The notes beneath the pieces were generated by a model. It did not search any database, had not been told where the DNA came from, and saw nothing but the letters and a program-made list of their open reading frames with translations. Shown in pieces: positions 53,646-62,640 of a stretch of DNA of 64,000 nt. Where the stretch lies: the NCBI GenBank assembly GCA_023460235.1, contig JAEWRE010000043.1, positions 62,001 to 126,000 on the forward strand, written 5' to 3'. The DNA is from Bacillota bacterium. Its GTDB lineage: Bacteria > Bacillota > Clostridia > TANB77 > CAG-465. The stretch's first letter is position 1, and each line of letters opens with the position of its first letter. The position numbers were made by a program, and so were the translations under genes.

Positions 53646-54668
53646 TTATTTAGAATGTTCATTTAAAAATTTAACTGTCATTTCATAAGCCTTCTGTCCT
53701 TCTTTTGTTTGTAATTCATAGATATAGTCATGATTAAGATTTGAATTTGTATCGGTCCAAAATAGTGAAGTACAGTCTATATTTTTATTTTTTAGTTCTT
53801 CCACAAATTCATAAGTTTGAGGTTCTAATGGGTCTGCATCTCCAACAGTTATAAAAGTTGCAGGATAATTTTTAGTAATATGTTTAATACTAGATAATTG
53901 ATCTATTCTTTCATATTTTAAATAATTCTTTTTTCCAGTATACGACCAAGCTAATTTATTAAGACCAGGAAAGTTGCAGTCCCCAACCGTATCAAAGTTA
54001 TATACACCGTTATATAATAACAATCCTCTTATATTTTCTGATGAAAATACAATATTTGCTCCTACTTCTTTTGCAAAATCTTGATTTGAAATAATAGCTC
54101 CTACTTGACTAGAGAGATGAGCTCCTGCTGAATTACCACCTATAAATATTTTAGTATTATCAATTTTGTAAGTAGCGGCATTTTCATATAAATAATTTAA
54201 TGTATCTATAATTTGCATTGTAGATGTAGGATACGGATACTCTGGTGCTAATGAATAATCTAAGTTAGCAACTATATATCCATTTGATGCTAATAGTTTA
54301 GCATATGAACTTACAGCTTTAGCATTTCCAACACTCCAACCACCACCATGAATATACAATATTAATGGTAAAGACTCATATTCTTGACTGGGAGAATATA
54401 TAGTAATCTTAGCATTTGAATAATCTTTAACAGGTATTTCTATAGTTTCACTTTCATTTACATTAATAATTCTATCAGAATATGGTCCAATCCTTACTTG
54501 TTCTGGTACACTATTTATAAATGCTCTAAAAACATACATAAATGGATATACAGTAATTTGATTAACAATTGTAATTAAAATAATAATACAAATAATTACA
54601 GAAAGTATAATCTTAAATTTACTCTTTTTTATTGGAACGTTACTGTCATTTTTTATTTTTGTTTTCAT
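53646..54668 (-). CDS. Membrane-anchored alpha/beta-hydrolase (HSL-type esterase/lipase)
   Basis: The ATG at 54668 follows GAGGTGG; the upstream in-frame ATG at 54683 overlaps that site. The protein has 340 residues. A signal-anchor helix (about 19-41) is followed by a hormone-sensitive-lipase type hydrolase. The oxyanion motif is LYIHGGGWSVG, the nucleophile motif GGNSAGAHLS, the Asp region VGDADPLEP and the His in NLNHDYIYE. It would act outside the membrane on an ester or an acetylated sugar; the substrate is unknown. Confidence 0.9.
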   Translation of the reverse strand: MKTKIKNDSNVPIKKSKFKIILSVIICIIILITIVNQITVYPFMYVFRAFINSVPEQVRIGPYSDRIINVNESETIEIPVKDYSNAKITIYSPSQEYESLPLILYIHGGGWSVGNAKAVSSYAKLLASNGYIVANLDYSLAPEYPYPTSTMQIIDTLNYLYENAATYKIDNTKIFIGGNSAGAHLSSQVGAIISNQDFAKEVGANIVFSSENIRGLLLYNGVYNFDTVGDCNFPGLNKLAWSYTGKKNYLKYERIDQLSSIKHITKNYPATFITVGDADPLEPQTYEFVEELKNKNIDCTSLFWTDTNSNLNHDYIYELQTKEGQKAYEMTVKFLNEHSK

Positions 54669-54873
54669 TTGATACCACCTCATACTATACTTAAATTATA
54701 AGTTTCATTTTAGTAAAAATAATAAAATTATTTTTAACAAGTATATCATTAATATATATTTTTTTCCATAATAATAAATAAATTCTTTAATTTGCCTTTT
54801 TTAACCATTTCTATTAATTACATTTTTCTTGCTTTTATTTAACATTTGTTATAAAATTATATTGGTGATTTAA

Positions 54874-55443
54874 ATGAAAAAAAATTCAGTAAAAAATATA
54901 GAAAAAAATATTGATGAAAAAAGAAAAGTTGCAGAAGAAAATGTTAAAAGAACAGTAAGTGATTACAAAAACTTTGCAATTAAAGGTAATATAATAGATC
55001 TTGCTATTGGTGTTGTTATTGGTAGTGCATTTACAAATATAGTAAATACTCTTGTTAGTTCTACGATAATGCCAGTAGTTAGTTTCCTTACAAATAGAGT
55101 AGATCTTTCTACTTTGTTTATTGCATTAAATGGTAAGAGTTATGAAAGTATAGCTAAGGCTAAAGAAGCAGGCTCAATAGTGTTTGAATATGGAACACTT
55201 CTAAATTCACTTCTTAACTTTTTTATAATATCTTTTACATTATTTTTAGTTGTTAGAAAACTTGATAAAATGAGACACAAGAATGAAGATAATGTTCAAG
55301 AAATTGAAAAAGTTACTACAAAAGAATGCCCATATTGCAAGAATACAATTAGTATAGATGCAACAAGATGTGGCTTTTGTACAAGCAAATTGACAAGTAG
55401 AAAACCAGTTGATGAATTAGAAGAAGTAGGTAATGAAGAATAA
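54874..55443 (+). CDS. mscL: Large-conductance mechanosensitive channel with C-terminal zinc ribbon
   Basis: This 189-residue protein has an MscL core with KGNIIDLAIGVVIGSAFTNIV as the first helix region (21 residues, shown here minus one: GNIIDLAIGVVIGSAFTNIV) and a second helix at about 107-128. A C-terminal zinc ribbon (CPYCKN...CGFCTS, about 151-171) extends the usual 130-150-residue length, as seen in some Clostridia. It releases solutes on hypo-osmotic shock. The next gene starts 2 bases later. Confidence 0.93.
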   Translation: MKKNSVKNIEKNIDEKRKVAEENVKRTVSDYKNFAIKGNIIDLAIGVVIGSAFTNIVNTLVSSTIMPVVSFLTNRVDLSTLFIALNGKSYESIAKAKEAGSIVFEYGTLLNSLLNFFIISFTLFLVVRKLDKMRHKNEDNVQEIEKVTTKECPYCKNTISIDATRCGFCTSKLTSRKPVDELEEVGNEE

Positions 55444-55445
55444 TT

Positions 55446-56306
55446 ATGGAAAAAATTGAAATAAAAGTTAACTGTTTCAATTTAGCATATACTGTTGAAT
55501 GTGGACAATGTTTTAGATGGGAAAAACTAAAAGATGAATATTTTCAATATGTTGGTGTAATTGATGATAGAGTTATAAAAATAAAACAAGATGGGAATAA
55601 AATAATTGCGACTAGTAACGATATGAATGGAATAGAAGAAAAGATAAAATACTATTTTGATCTAAATACAGACTATGAAAAAATAGAAAAAAAAATATCT
55701 ACTATTGATAGTAATGTAAATAAGGCTGTAAAAAATACTACTGGAATAAGAATCTTAAATCAAACTTTCTTTGAGACTTTAATTTCATTTATAATTTCAG
55801 CAAACAATAATATACCTAGAATATCAAGATCTATCAAAGAAATATCTAGAAGATATGGAAAAGAAATAGACTTTGAAGAAAACAAATACTATTTATTCCC
55901 AACACTAGATGAATTAAGAGATGTAAAAGAAGAAGAGTTTAGAGAGTGTGGAGTAGGATTTAGGGCAAAATATATAAAAAATACGGTAAAAGATATTTTA
56001 GATGGGAAAATAATAATTGAAAATATACCAAGTACAGATACAAGCAAACTTAGAGATTCTGTAATGAAACTACAAGGGGTAGGTCCTAAAGTTGCAGATT
56101 GTATATTGCTTTTTTCTTGTTCAAGAAAAGAGGTATTCCCAGTTGATGTTTGGGTAGAGCGAGTAATGTGTAATCTTTACTTTAATGAAAGTGGAAAAGT
56201 AATGAGAAAAAAAGAAATACTTGATTATGCAGAGGATAACTTTGGAAAATATGCTGGAATTGTTCAACAGCATTTATTTCATAATGTAAGAGAAAAAATG
56301 ATATAA
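55446..56306 (+). CDS. 8-oxoguanine DNA glycosylase/AP lyase (OGG1 family)
   Basis: This 286-residue protein has an N-terminal OGG_N domain (about 1-110) followed by a helix-hairpin-helix glycosylase. The HhH segment LQGVGPKVADC has the catalytic lysine Lys215. The conserved Asp is Asp234 in FPVDVWVERV. CGVGFRAKYI and SANNNIPRI are further family marks. It removes 8-oxoguanine from DNA. It lies 2 bases after mscL, so it is co-transcribed, although no functional link is known. Confidence 0.93.
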   Translation: MEKIEIKVNCFNLAYTVECGQCFRWEKLKDEYFQYVGVIDDRVIKIKQDGNKIIATSNDMNGIEEKIKYYFDLNTDYEKIEKKISTIDSNVNKAVKNTTGIRILNQTFFETLISFIISANNNIPRISRSIKEISRRYGKEIDFEENKYYLFPTLDELRDVKEEEFRECGVGFRAKYIKNTVKDILDGKIIIENIPSTDTSKLRDSVMKLQGVGPKVADCILLFSCSRKEVFPVDVWVERVMCNLYFNESGKVMRKKEILDYAEDNFGKYAGIVQQHLFHNVREKMI

Positions 56307-56369
56307 TATAATAAAATTAACTTTTAACACATTTTTCTGGTATTCATATAATGTAATATGGTGAAATAT

Positions 56370-56870
56370 ATGAATATTGAAAATAGATTTCTTACAAAAA
56401 ATGAAATGACAAGATCATGTGAACCTATAAAGAATGTAAAAAGAATAATTTTATGTGGTTCAAATATAAAAAATGTATCTTCTTTAAAATATAGAAACTA
56501 TATTGATAATTTCAGATTTAAAGATGAGACGTACTTGTCATTTCATTATATAATTGATTTAAATGGGAATATAATAAGATGCATACCAGAAGAAGAAATA
56601 TCATGGTCCACAAATTTATTTGATATAGACTCAAGTAGTATAAGCCTTTTAATCTTAACTGATGAATATGATAATATTTCAATAGATAGTTTTAATTCAC
56701 AAGTTAAAGTTATACGAGAATTATGTGAAAAATATTTACTGGATCCTTTAGAAGATGTGATTCTTAATAATGGCATCACTGGAAGACGAAATCCTTCTTA
56801 TTATCTTGATAATACATATAAATTTGAAAAATTAAGAAAACAAATTTCTGAAAATATTTGGAATGAGTAA
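56370..56870 (+). CDS. Degenerate N-acetylmuramoyl-L-alanine amidase-like protein
   Basis: The ATG at 56370 is taken for the GGTG 8 bases upstream and because family members begin near ENRFLTKNE. An ATG at 56358 is possible. The protein has 166 residues of amidase_2 fold (FHYIIDLNGNIIRCIPEEEI). The zinc ligands appear lost: where family members have IHYTG it reads ILCGSN, and where they have RHYDVTGKLCP it reads NNGITGRRNPS. It is therefore probably catalytically inactive but may still bind peptidoglycan fragments. No signal peptide is seen. Confidence 0.75.
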   Translation: MNIENRFLTKNEMTRSCEPIKNVKRIILCGSNIKNVSSLKYRNYIDNFRFKDETYLSFHYIIDLNGNIIRCIPEEEISWSTNLFDIDSSSISLLILTDEYDNISIDSFNSQVKVIRELCEKYLLDPLEDVILNNGITGRRNPSYYLDNTYKFEKLRKQISENIWNE

Positions 56871-56924
56871 TTTTTTTGAATAACAAATTTTATAATATTC
56901 ATAATATAATGGAGGGTGATTTTT

Positions 56925-57035
56925 ATGATAAAAAAAATAACAGATCCTAGTGACATTGATGAACAATTATTTTATACAGAAGATGATTTTGTTAACATTG
57001 ATGATGACGATATTTTTGATAATTTTGATGAGTAG
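56925..57035 (+). CDS. 36-residue highly acidic small protein
   Basis: The ATG lies 8 bases after GGAGGGTG, a strong ribosome binding site, and TATAAT (56905-56910) lies just upstream. The peptide starts basic (MIKKITDP) and then contains runs of Asp and Glu (VNIDDDDIFDNFDE). Hairpin DNA follows the stop. The strong start signal supports a real gene. The function is unknown. Confidence 0.55.
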   Translation: MIKKITDPSDIDEQLFYTEDDFVNIDDDDIFDNFDE

Positions 57036-57093
57036 ATAATAATTAAATATCAAGTTGTTAGATAATATTATTTTGGCAAAAATTAAAAACTAT

Positions 57094-57136
57094 AAAAAAC
57101 ATATATAATATGATTTATATATGTTTTTTTATATTA
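57094..57136 (+). terminator. Terminator after the acidic small protein
   Basis: Stem AAAACATATATA with TATATATGTTTT, loop ATATGATT region, then T run. Confidence 0.7.
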
Positions 57137-57321
57137 AATTATAAATACCTATTATAATATAAAGAGGAGAATTTAAAAATTCCACAACAGTAATTTTTAC
57201 GAAATATATCTATTAAAAGTTGAACAAATTAGATAGTGAACTAATAGAAATATTAACGACAACATTCGACAATTAAATTTTGAAGCATATGTTATATTTT
57301 TTTTATAAGGAGTGAATTTTT
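57137..57321. other. Gene-free AT-rich region
   Basis: No ORF, RNA or clear promoter is seen apart from the AAGGAGTG ribosome binding site at its end. Confidence 0.3.
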
Positions 57322-58029
57322 ATGAAAAAATGTAAATTTTGTCGAAGCGATATGGATGAAAATGAAAAAATATGTCCTAGTTGCAATAAAAAACAAAGTA
57401 AAAATAGACTTATTATAGCAGTGATCATTATTTTAATTATTGTAGTAGCAGCTCTAAAAGGTGGTCATGATACTATTCCAGCAATCAATAATAATATTAA
57501 TAGTGCAGATGATCAAATAAAAACCGAAGTGAAAAAAGAAGTAATACTTATTGATTTTAGCAATATGAGCTATAATGAAATTTTAGCATGGTGCGATAAT
57601 AATAAGATAAAATGTTGTAAGAAAGATATTAATTCAGATTCCATTTTAAAAGGCAATTTTGTAAGTCAAAGCACAAAAAAAGATGAAAAACTTTATGAAG
57701 GAGAAAGTATTACAGTAACTTACTCATTAGGTAAAGAAACTACATTAAGTCAAAAAAATGCACTTAAATCAGCTTTATCTTATTTGGATTATACAGCATT
57801 TTCATATACAGGTTTAATTAAACAGCTAGAATATGAAAAATATTCAAACGAAGATGCTGTGTATGCAGCAGATAATTGTGGTGCAGATTGGAATGAACAA
57901 GCTTTGAAGAGTGGTAAAGTATATTTAGATTATTCATCATTTTCACGTCAAGGATTAATAGATCAACTTAAATATGAAGGTTTTACACAAGAACAATCAG
58001 TTTATGCAGTTAATAAAATAGGATTATAA
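57322..58029 (+). CDS. Zinc-ribbon, PASTA-like and Ltp-domain membrane protein
   Basis: This 235-residue protein starts with a zinc ribbon (C4-x2-C7, C19-x2-C22), then one transmembrane helix (about 31-47) and an extracytoplasmic PASTA-like segment (about 75-140, with GESITVTYSLG). It ends with two Ltp repeats (about 143-190 and 193-235). The Ltp marks are ALKSALSYLDYTAFSYTGLI and YLDYSSFSRQGLIDQL, plus AVYAADNCGADWNEQA (PF07553, named for phage TP-J34 Ltp). Ltp domains block phage DNA injection in streptococci, but they are also widespread in chromosomal surface proteins, so a defence role is only inference. The start follows AAGGAG. Confidence 0.82.
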   Translation: MKKCKFCRSDMDENEKICPSCNKKQSKNRLIIAVIIILIIVVAALKGGHDTIPAINNNINSADDQIKTEVKKEVILIDFSNMSYNEILAWCDNNKIKCCKKDINSDSILKGNFVSQSTKKDEKLYEGESITVTYSLGKETTLSQKNALKSALSYLDYTAFSYTGLIKQLEYEKYSNEDAVYAADNCGADWNEQALKSGKVYLDYSSFSRQGLIDQLKYEGFTQEQSVYAVNKIGL

Positions 58030-58056
58030 AATAAATCTATTAATAATTTTAAATAT

Positions 58057-58101
58057 AATAATAAAAAACATTATGCTAAAAACATAATGTTTTTTTATTA
58101 T
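58057..58101. terminator. Bidirectional terminator between the Ltp gene and murC
   Basis: Stem ATAATAAAAAACATTATG with CATAATGTTTTTTATTAT around loop CTAAAAA. Confidence 0.85.
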
Positions 58102-58125
58102 CAATCATATTAAAGTAAAACTAGA

Positions 58126-59532
58126 TTACATCATGTCACTTATTCCAGTTACACTTCCTGCACCCATTGTAAGTATTATATCACCAGGTTGCATTATTTC
58201 TTTTAGATATTTAGCTATATTTTCTAATTCAGGTATATATATAGCATTTATATTATTTTCTTTTAGTTTATTAACAAGATCTGTAGAAGATACACTTCCA
58301 TCATCAATTTCACGTGCTGCATAAATGTCTGCAATTATAACTATATCACTATCAGAAAATGAAGTTGAAAAATCATTTAATAATTCTTTAGTTCTTGTGT
58401 AAGTATGAGGTTGAAATACTGAAATTATCCTAGTGTGTTCTTTTTGTTTAGCTGCTGCTAAAGTGGCTTTAATCTCAGTTGGGTGATGTGCATAATCATC
58501 ATATACCAATACATTATTATCAAATTGTTTTTTTAACTCAAATCTTCTTTTAGCTCCACAAAACTCATTTAAACTTTTTTGCATTGTTTCAAAATCAATA
58601 CCATGTGCATAAGAAGCTGTTATAGCTGCAAGTGCATCATATACGTTGTGAATACCTGGAACAGTTAAATAAAATTTATATGTTTTTTGAGTATCAGGAT
58701 TTCTTACTTCAAATGTATAGAACCCTTTTATATTACATGATATATTTTTTGCATATATACTAGCAGTAGGATCACTAAGTGAAAAAGTAAGTATTTTTAC
58801 TTGCTTTGAAGATAATTCTTCACTTAATTCATTTATAACATCCATACAGTTAGAGTCATCTTTATTTATTGCTAATATTCCTCCGTTAGCTGTCATAAGT
58901 ATAAACTTCTTAAATGATTCTTTAATTTCTTCTATTCCGGAAAAATAATCTAAGTGATCTTCATCTATATTAAGTATTACTGCTGTGTTATGTGGAAAAT
59001 TTAAGAAACTATCAACATATTCACAAGATTCTAGTATGAAATATTCAGAATTACCTATTCTATAATTTAAATTATCTAATTTTTTAAATTTTGAACCAAC
59101 TTGTATATTAGGATCACGATTTGCATCAATAAAAATCGATGATATCATTGATGTAGTTGTTGTTTTTCCATGAGTTCCAGATATACATATTGGAAGCTCA
59201 TAACTTTTTAGTAAAAGTCCTAAAAACTTTGCTCTTTCAAATGTTGGTATTCCTAAAGCCTTTGCACGTACAAATTCAGGATCATGTTGGTTTATAGCTG
59301 AAGTATAAACAACAATGTCTGCATCCTTTACAAGTTCAGCATTAGAACCTATGAAAACTGGTATCCCATTGCTCTCTAATATTTCTGCCATATCACCTGC
59401 ATTTTTATCTGAACCTGATACATAGTATCCTTCTTTTTTTAGAATCATGGCAATACCACTCATACTTATACCACATATGCCAATCATATGTATTCTTTTT
59501 ATATTTTGTAAAACCTTAAAAGTTTTTGTCAT
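58126..59532 (-). CDS. murC: UDP-N-acetylmuramate--L-alanine ligase
   Basis: The ATG at 59532 follows AAGGAAGTGG and gives 468 residues; an in-frame ATG 14 codons upstream lies before that site and is rejected. The N-terminal Rossmann motif is IGICGISMSGIA, the ATP loop SGTHGKTTTTSM (about 112-123), the Mur ligase stretch LNIDEDHLDYF, and the C-terminal domain starts near GAKRRFE with YDDYAHHPTEI. It is the first amino-acid-adding enzyme of peptidoglycan synthesis, in the cytoplasm. It stands alone rather than in a mur cluster. Confidence 0.96.
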   Translation of the reverse strand: MTKTFKVLQNIKRIHMIGICGISMSGIAMILKKEGYYVSGSDKNAGDMAEILESNGIPVFIGSNAELVKDADIVVYTSAINQHDPEFVRAKALGIPTFERAKFLGLLLKSYELPICISGTHGKTTTTSMISSIFIDANRDPNIQVGSKFKKLDNLNYRIGNSEYFILESCEYVDSFLNFPHNTAVILNIDEDHLDYFSGIEEIKESFKKFILMTANGGILAINKDDSNCMDVINELSEELSSKQVKILTFSLSDPTASIYAKNISCNIKGFYTFEVRNPDTQKTYKFYLTVPGIHNVYDALAAITASYAHGIDFETMQKSLNEFCGAKRRFELKKQFDNNVLVYDDYAHHPTEIKATLAAAKQKEHTRIISVFQPHTYTRTKELLNDFSTSFSDSDIVIIADIYAAREIDDGSVSSTDLVNKLKENNINAIYIPELENIAKYLKEIMQPGDIILTMGAGSVTGISDMM

Positions 59533-59644
59533 TATAAATTCCACTTCCTTTAATTCCATTATATAATTATACAAGAAAAAACATTAATAGTCAAATTTTT
59601 CATTTATTTTTTAATACAAAGATGTCAAAGGCTAAAAATAATAC

Positions 59645-59673
59645 TTGAAATTACATAAAAAATGTTGTATAAT
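59645..59673 (+). promoter_or_regulatory. Promoter of the TPR gene
   Basis: TTGAAA, 17-base spacer, TATAAT. Confidence 0.8.
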
Positions 59674-59698
59674 ATCATAAACGGAGGATGCGAGAAAA

Positions 59699-60796
59699 AT
59701 GGTTATTGATAAAATTGCAAGTATATTTGTTGCACTATTGTTATTATTTGCACTTAGCAACCGATATATAAAAAGATATTCACCAGAAAATTTACTAATA
59801 ATTGCTTTACTTTCTTTTAGTACTAGTATATATTCTGTTCTTGCTATATATGATATTTATTCACCTATATATGTTCAAATATTATTTTTTACATTTAGCA
59901 TAATAATTCCTGTTGTAACAGTATTCTTACAATATAATAATATTATATTAACCAGAAAAATATTATATTATAACATGAAGCTGGCATATATTTCCAAAGA
60001 TTATCAAAAAACTGTGGATTTAATAGAAAAAATAGTTGCAAAAGAAGGTAGAAATTCACAATTAATGTATACTCTTGGACAATGTTATAAAAAGTTAAAT
60101 GATTTTATAAATGCTAGAGATTCATTTGTAGTTGCAATAGAATTAAATGATAAAGATTACAAGTCATATTATGAACTTGGTTTAATATTAGATGAAACAA
60201 ACAAAAAAGAAAAAGCTATGGAAATGTTTAAAAGAGCACTTAGTATAAAAAAAGATTTTTATGAAGCTGAAGAAGCACTTGGTATAAGCTATACAAGTCA
60301 AGGAAAATTTAAAGATGCAGTTAGAGTTTACCAAAATGCTTTAAAATATCATCCAGATTCATATGAACTATATTATAACATTGGTATGATAGAATTAGAG
60401 CTTGGAAATTATGAAGCTTCAGAAGATGCTTTTAGAAAATCTTCTGAAATAAAAGCAGATTTATACACAGCACATTATAATGTTGGAAATATTTGTTATT
60501 TAACAGCTAGATATGATGAAGCAATAGAATCATACAAAAGAATTTTAAATTCTAGTACATATGGACCAAAGTCATATTATAAAATAGCAATGAGCTATGC
60601 AGCAAAAAAAGAATATGATAAAGCAATGGTTAATTTAGAATATGCTATAGAGTTAGATAGTAGTGTAATTAATAAAATAAGAGATGAAATTGTTTTTGAT
60701 GGTATGAGATCACAAATTAACTCTTATTTAGATGATAGAAAATTATTAGAAGGAAAAGAAAAGCAAAAGAAAAATTACATGAATGAAAATGAATAA
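59699..60796 (+). CDS. Membrane-anchored TPR protein
   Basis: This 365-residue protein has three transmembrane helices (about 4-21, 31-50 and 57-80). About seven tetratricopeptide repeats follow (about 100-345), with the typical alternation of small and aromatic residues (YTLGQCYKKLNDFINARD, YNIGMIELELGNYEASED). It has a charged tail. TPR proteins are adaptors for protein complexes. Nothing in the neighbourhood fixes the partner. The start follows GGAGG. Confidence 0.87.
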   Translation: MVIDKIASIFVALLLLFALSNRYIKRYSPENLLIIALLSFSTSIYSVLAIYDIYSPIYVQILFFTFSIIIPVVTVFLQYNNIILTRKILYYNMKLAYISKDYQKTVDLIEKIVAKEGRNSQLMYTLGQCYKKLNDFINARDSFVVAIELNDKDYKSYYELGLILDETNKKEKAMEMFKRALSIKKDFYEAEEALGISYTSQGKFKDAVRVYQNALKYHPDSYELYYNIGMIELELGNYEASEDAFRKSSEIKADLYTAHYNVGNICYLTARYDEAIESYKRILNSSTYGPKSYYKIAMSYAAKKEYDKAMVNLEYAIELDSSVINKIRDEIVFDGMRSQINSYLDDRKLLEGKEKQKKNYMNENE

Positions 60797-60804
60797 TTAA
60801 TTAG

Positions 60805-60840
60805 AATAGTGCTTGCTTAATATGCATGCACTATTTTTGT
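60805..60840 (+). terminator. Terminator after the TPR gene
   Basis: Stem AATAGTGC with GCACTATT around a loop region, then T5. Confidence 0.75.
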
Positions 60841-60878
60841 ATATAATTATAATATTTACAAGCTATACATTATAAATC

Positions 60879-60907
60879 TTGAAAAATGGAGCTAAATATG
60901 TTATTCT
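60879..60907 (+). promoter_or_regulatory. Promoter of the ABC-F operon
   Basis: TTGAAA, 17-base spacer, TATTCT preceded by TGT (extended -10). The leader is about 174 bases long. Confidence 0.7.
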
Positions 60908-60959
60908 ATTAAAAGAAATAAAAGAAGAAATATATTTTTTAATTGCAATAAACTTGACG

Positions 60960-61087
60960 GTGAAGGAGGGGTTCTAACCCTCACAATTTAAATAAGAAAT
61001 TATTTAATATTTTAAATAAAAATATCTGGAGGTGGGAAAATGAAAAATATTAATATTAATTAAAATACTCAATTTAGGAGGTAATTA
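60960..61087 (+). promoter_or_regulatory. Attenuator-like leader of the ABC-F gene with a 7-codon ORF
   Basis: The leader holds a stable hairpin over GGAGGGG (60960-60984). A second stem (TTAAATAA-GAAA-TTATTTAA, 60988-61007) competes with an alternative pairing. Finally, a 7-codon ORF (61040-61063, MKNININ) has its own GGAGGTGGG site. The ABC-F start lies 24 bases later with a separate AGGAGG. Short leader peptides that stall antibiotic-bound ribosomes control several ABC-F resistance genes; control here is inference. Confidence 0.5.
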
Positions 61088-62620
61088 ATGTTAGAAATAA
61101 GAAAATTAAGTATTAAAACGAAAAATGATAGAGAAATAATTAATAATTTAAGCTTAAATGTTGATAATGTGGATAAGATAGCCATTATCGGAGAAGAAGG
61201 AAATGGAAAGAGTACATTACTTAAATGTATATATGACCAAAAATTAATAAGTGATTACTGTAATATATCCGGTGAAATAGTAAAGAAAAATATTTCTATT
61301 GGATATTTAGAACAATTTCTAAATAAAAAATGGGATGATATATCTGTACAAGATTATTTTTTAAAAGATGAACCAAATTTAGAAATTGATTATGATAAAT
61401 ATTCTAATATTAACGAATTGTATCAAATATTTGCAAATATAAAGCTAGATACTGACTACATAACTTCAGACAAGTTAATTAAAACATTAAGTGGTGGGGA
61501 AAAAGTAAAAATTCAAATAGCAAAATTATTTGTTAAACATCCAGATTTATTACTTTTAGATGAGCCAACTAATGATTTAGATATTGAATCATTAGAATGG
61601 CTAGAGGAATTTATAATTCAATTAAAGATTCCTGTAATATTTGTATCACATGATGAAACATTGCTTGGAAATACCGCTAATACAATTTTGCATTTAGAAC
61701 AAATAAATAACAAAAGGGAAGCAAAGTATACTATTGAAAAAATAGGATATAATGAATATATTGAAAAAAGGTTACATTTAATTTCTAGACAAGAGCAAAT
61801 ATCCAAAAAAGAGCATGCTGAATATGAAGATAAAATGAGAAAATATAAACAAATATATGAAAGAGTGCATAATGATCAAAATAACATAAGTAGACAAGAT
61901 CCAGCAAGTGGTAGGCTTCTAAAAAAGAAAATGAAAAGTGTTAAAGCACTTGGGAAAAGATTAGAAGAACAAGAACTTACTAAGAAACCTTATGTAGAAG
62001 AGCATATACTTGTAAAATTTCATAATGATGAAAAAATACATGATAAAAAAATAATACTTGATTTTAAACTTGATGAATTAAAAATAGATAGTAAAATATT
62101 ATCTAAAAATATAGAATTATTAGTAATTGGAAAAGAGAAAGTTTGTATAATTGGTGAAAATGGTGTAGGTAAAACTACTCTAATTAAGCTAATATACAAT
62201 GAATTAAAAGATAGAGAAGATATAAAAGTAGGATACATGCCACAAAATTATGAAGATCTATTGGATATAAATATAAGTCCTGTTGATTTTATTAAAACAG
62301 AATTTACTAAAGAGGAAGAAACTTTAGCTAGAACATATATGGGAAGTATGAAATTTACTTCTGAGGAAATGACAGGTAAAATATCAAATTTAAGTGGTGG
62401 ACAAAAAGCGAAACTATTTTTAGTTAAATTAATATTAAATAAATGTGATGTATTAATTTTAGATGAACCAACTAGAAATTTAAGCCCTTTATCAAATCCT
62501 GTTATACGTGATACACTTGCAAATTTTAATGGCGCAATTATAAGTATATCACATGATAGGAAATATATTGATGAAGTTTGTGATAGTGTATATAAAATGA
62601 CAACTGATGGTCTAATATAA
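61088..62620 (+). CDS. ABC-F ATPase, probable ribosome-protection type
   Basis: This 510-residue protein has two ABC cassettes and no membrane part. First cassette: Walker A GEEGNGKST (about 36-44), signature LSGGEKVKIQIAK and Walker B LLLLDEPTNDLD. Second cassette: GENGVGKTT, LSGGQKAKLFLVK and LILDEPTRNLSPLSNP. Between them is a helical linker (about 215-300), the part that reaches into the ribosome in antibiotic-resistance ABC-Fs. The NLSPLSNP ending of the second Walker B and the leader in front resemble clostridial resistance-type ABC-Fs. The drug cannot be predicted. Confidence 0.88.
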   Translation: MLEIRKLSIKTKNDREIINNLSLNVDNVDKIAIIGEEGNGKSTLLKCIYDQKLISDYCNISGEIVKKNISIGYLEQFLNKKWDDISVQDYFLKDEPNLEIDYDKYSNINELYQIFANIKLDTDYITSDKLIKTLSGGEKVKIQIAKLFVKHPDLLLLDEPTNDLDIESLEWLEEFIIQLKIPVIFVSHDETLLGNTANTILHLEQINNKREAKYTIEKIGYNEYIEKRLHLISRQEQISKKEHAEYEDKMRKYKQIYERVHNDQNNISRQDPASGRLLKKKMKSVKALGKRLEEQELTKKPYVEEHILVKFHNDEKIHDKKIILDFKLDELKIDSKILSKNIELLVIGKEKVCIIGENGVGKTTLIKLIYNELKDREDIKVGYMPQNYEDLLDINISPVDFIKTEFTKEEETLARTYMGSMKFTSEEMTGKISNLSGGQKAKLFLVKLILNKCDVLILDEPTRNLSPLSNPVIRDTLANFNGAIISISHDRKYIDEVCDSVYKMTTDGLI

Positions 62621-62640
62621 AAACCTCAAAAGGAGAAATT

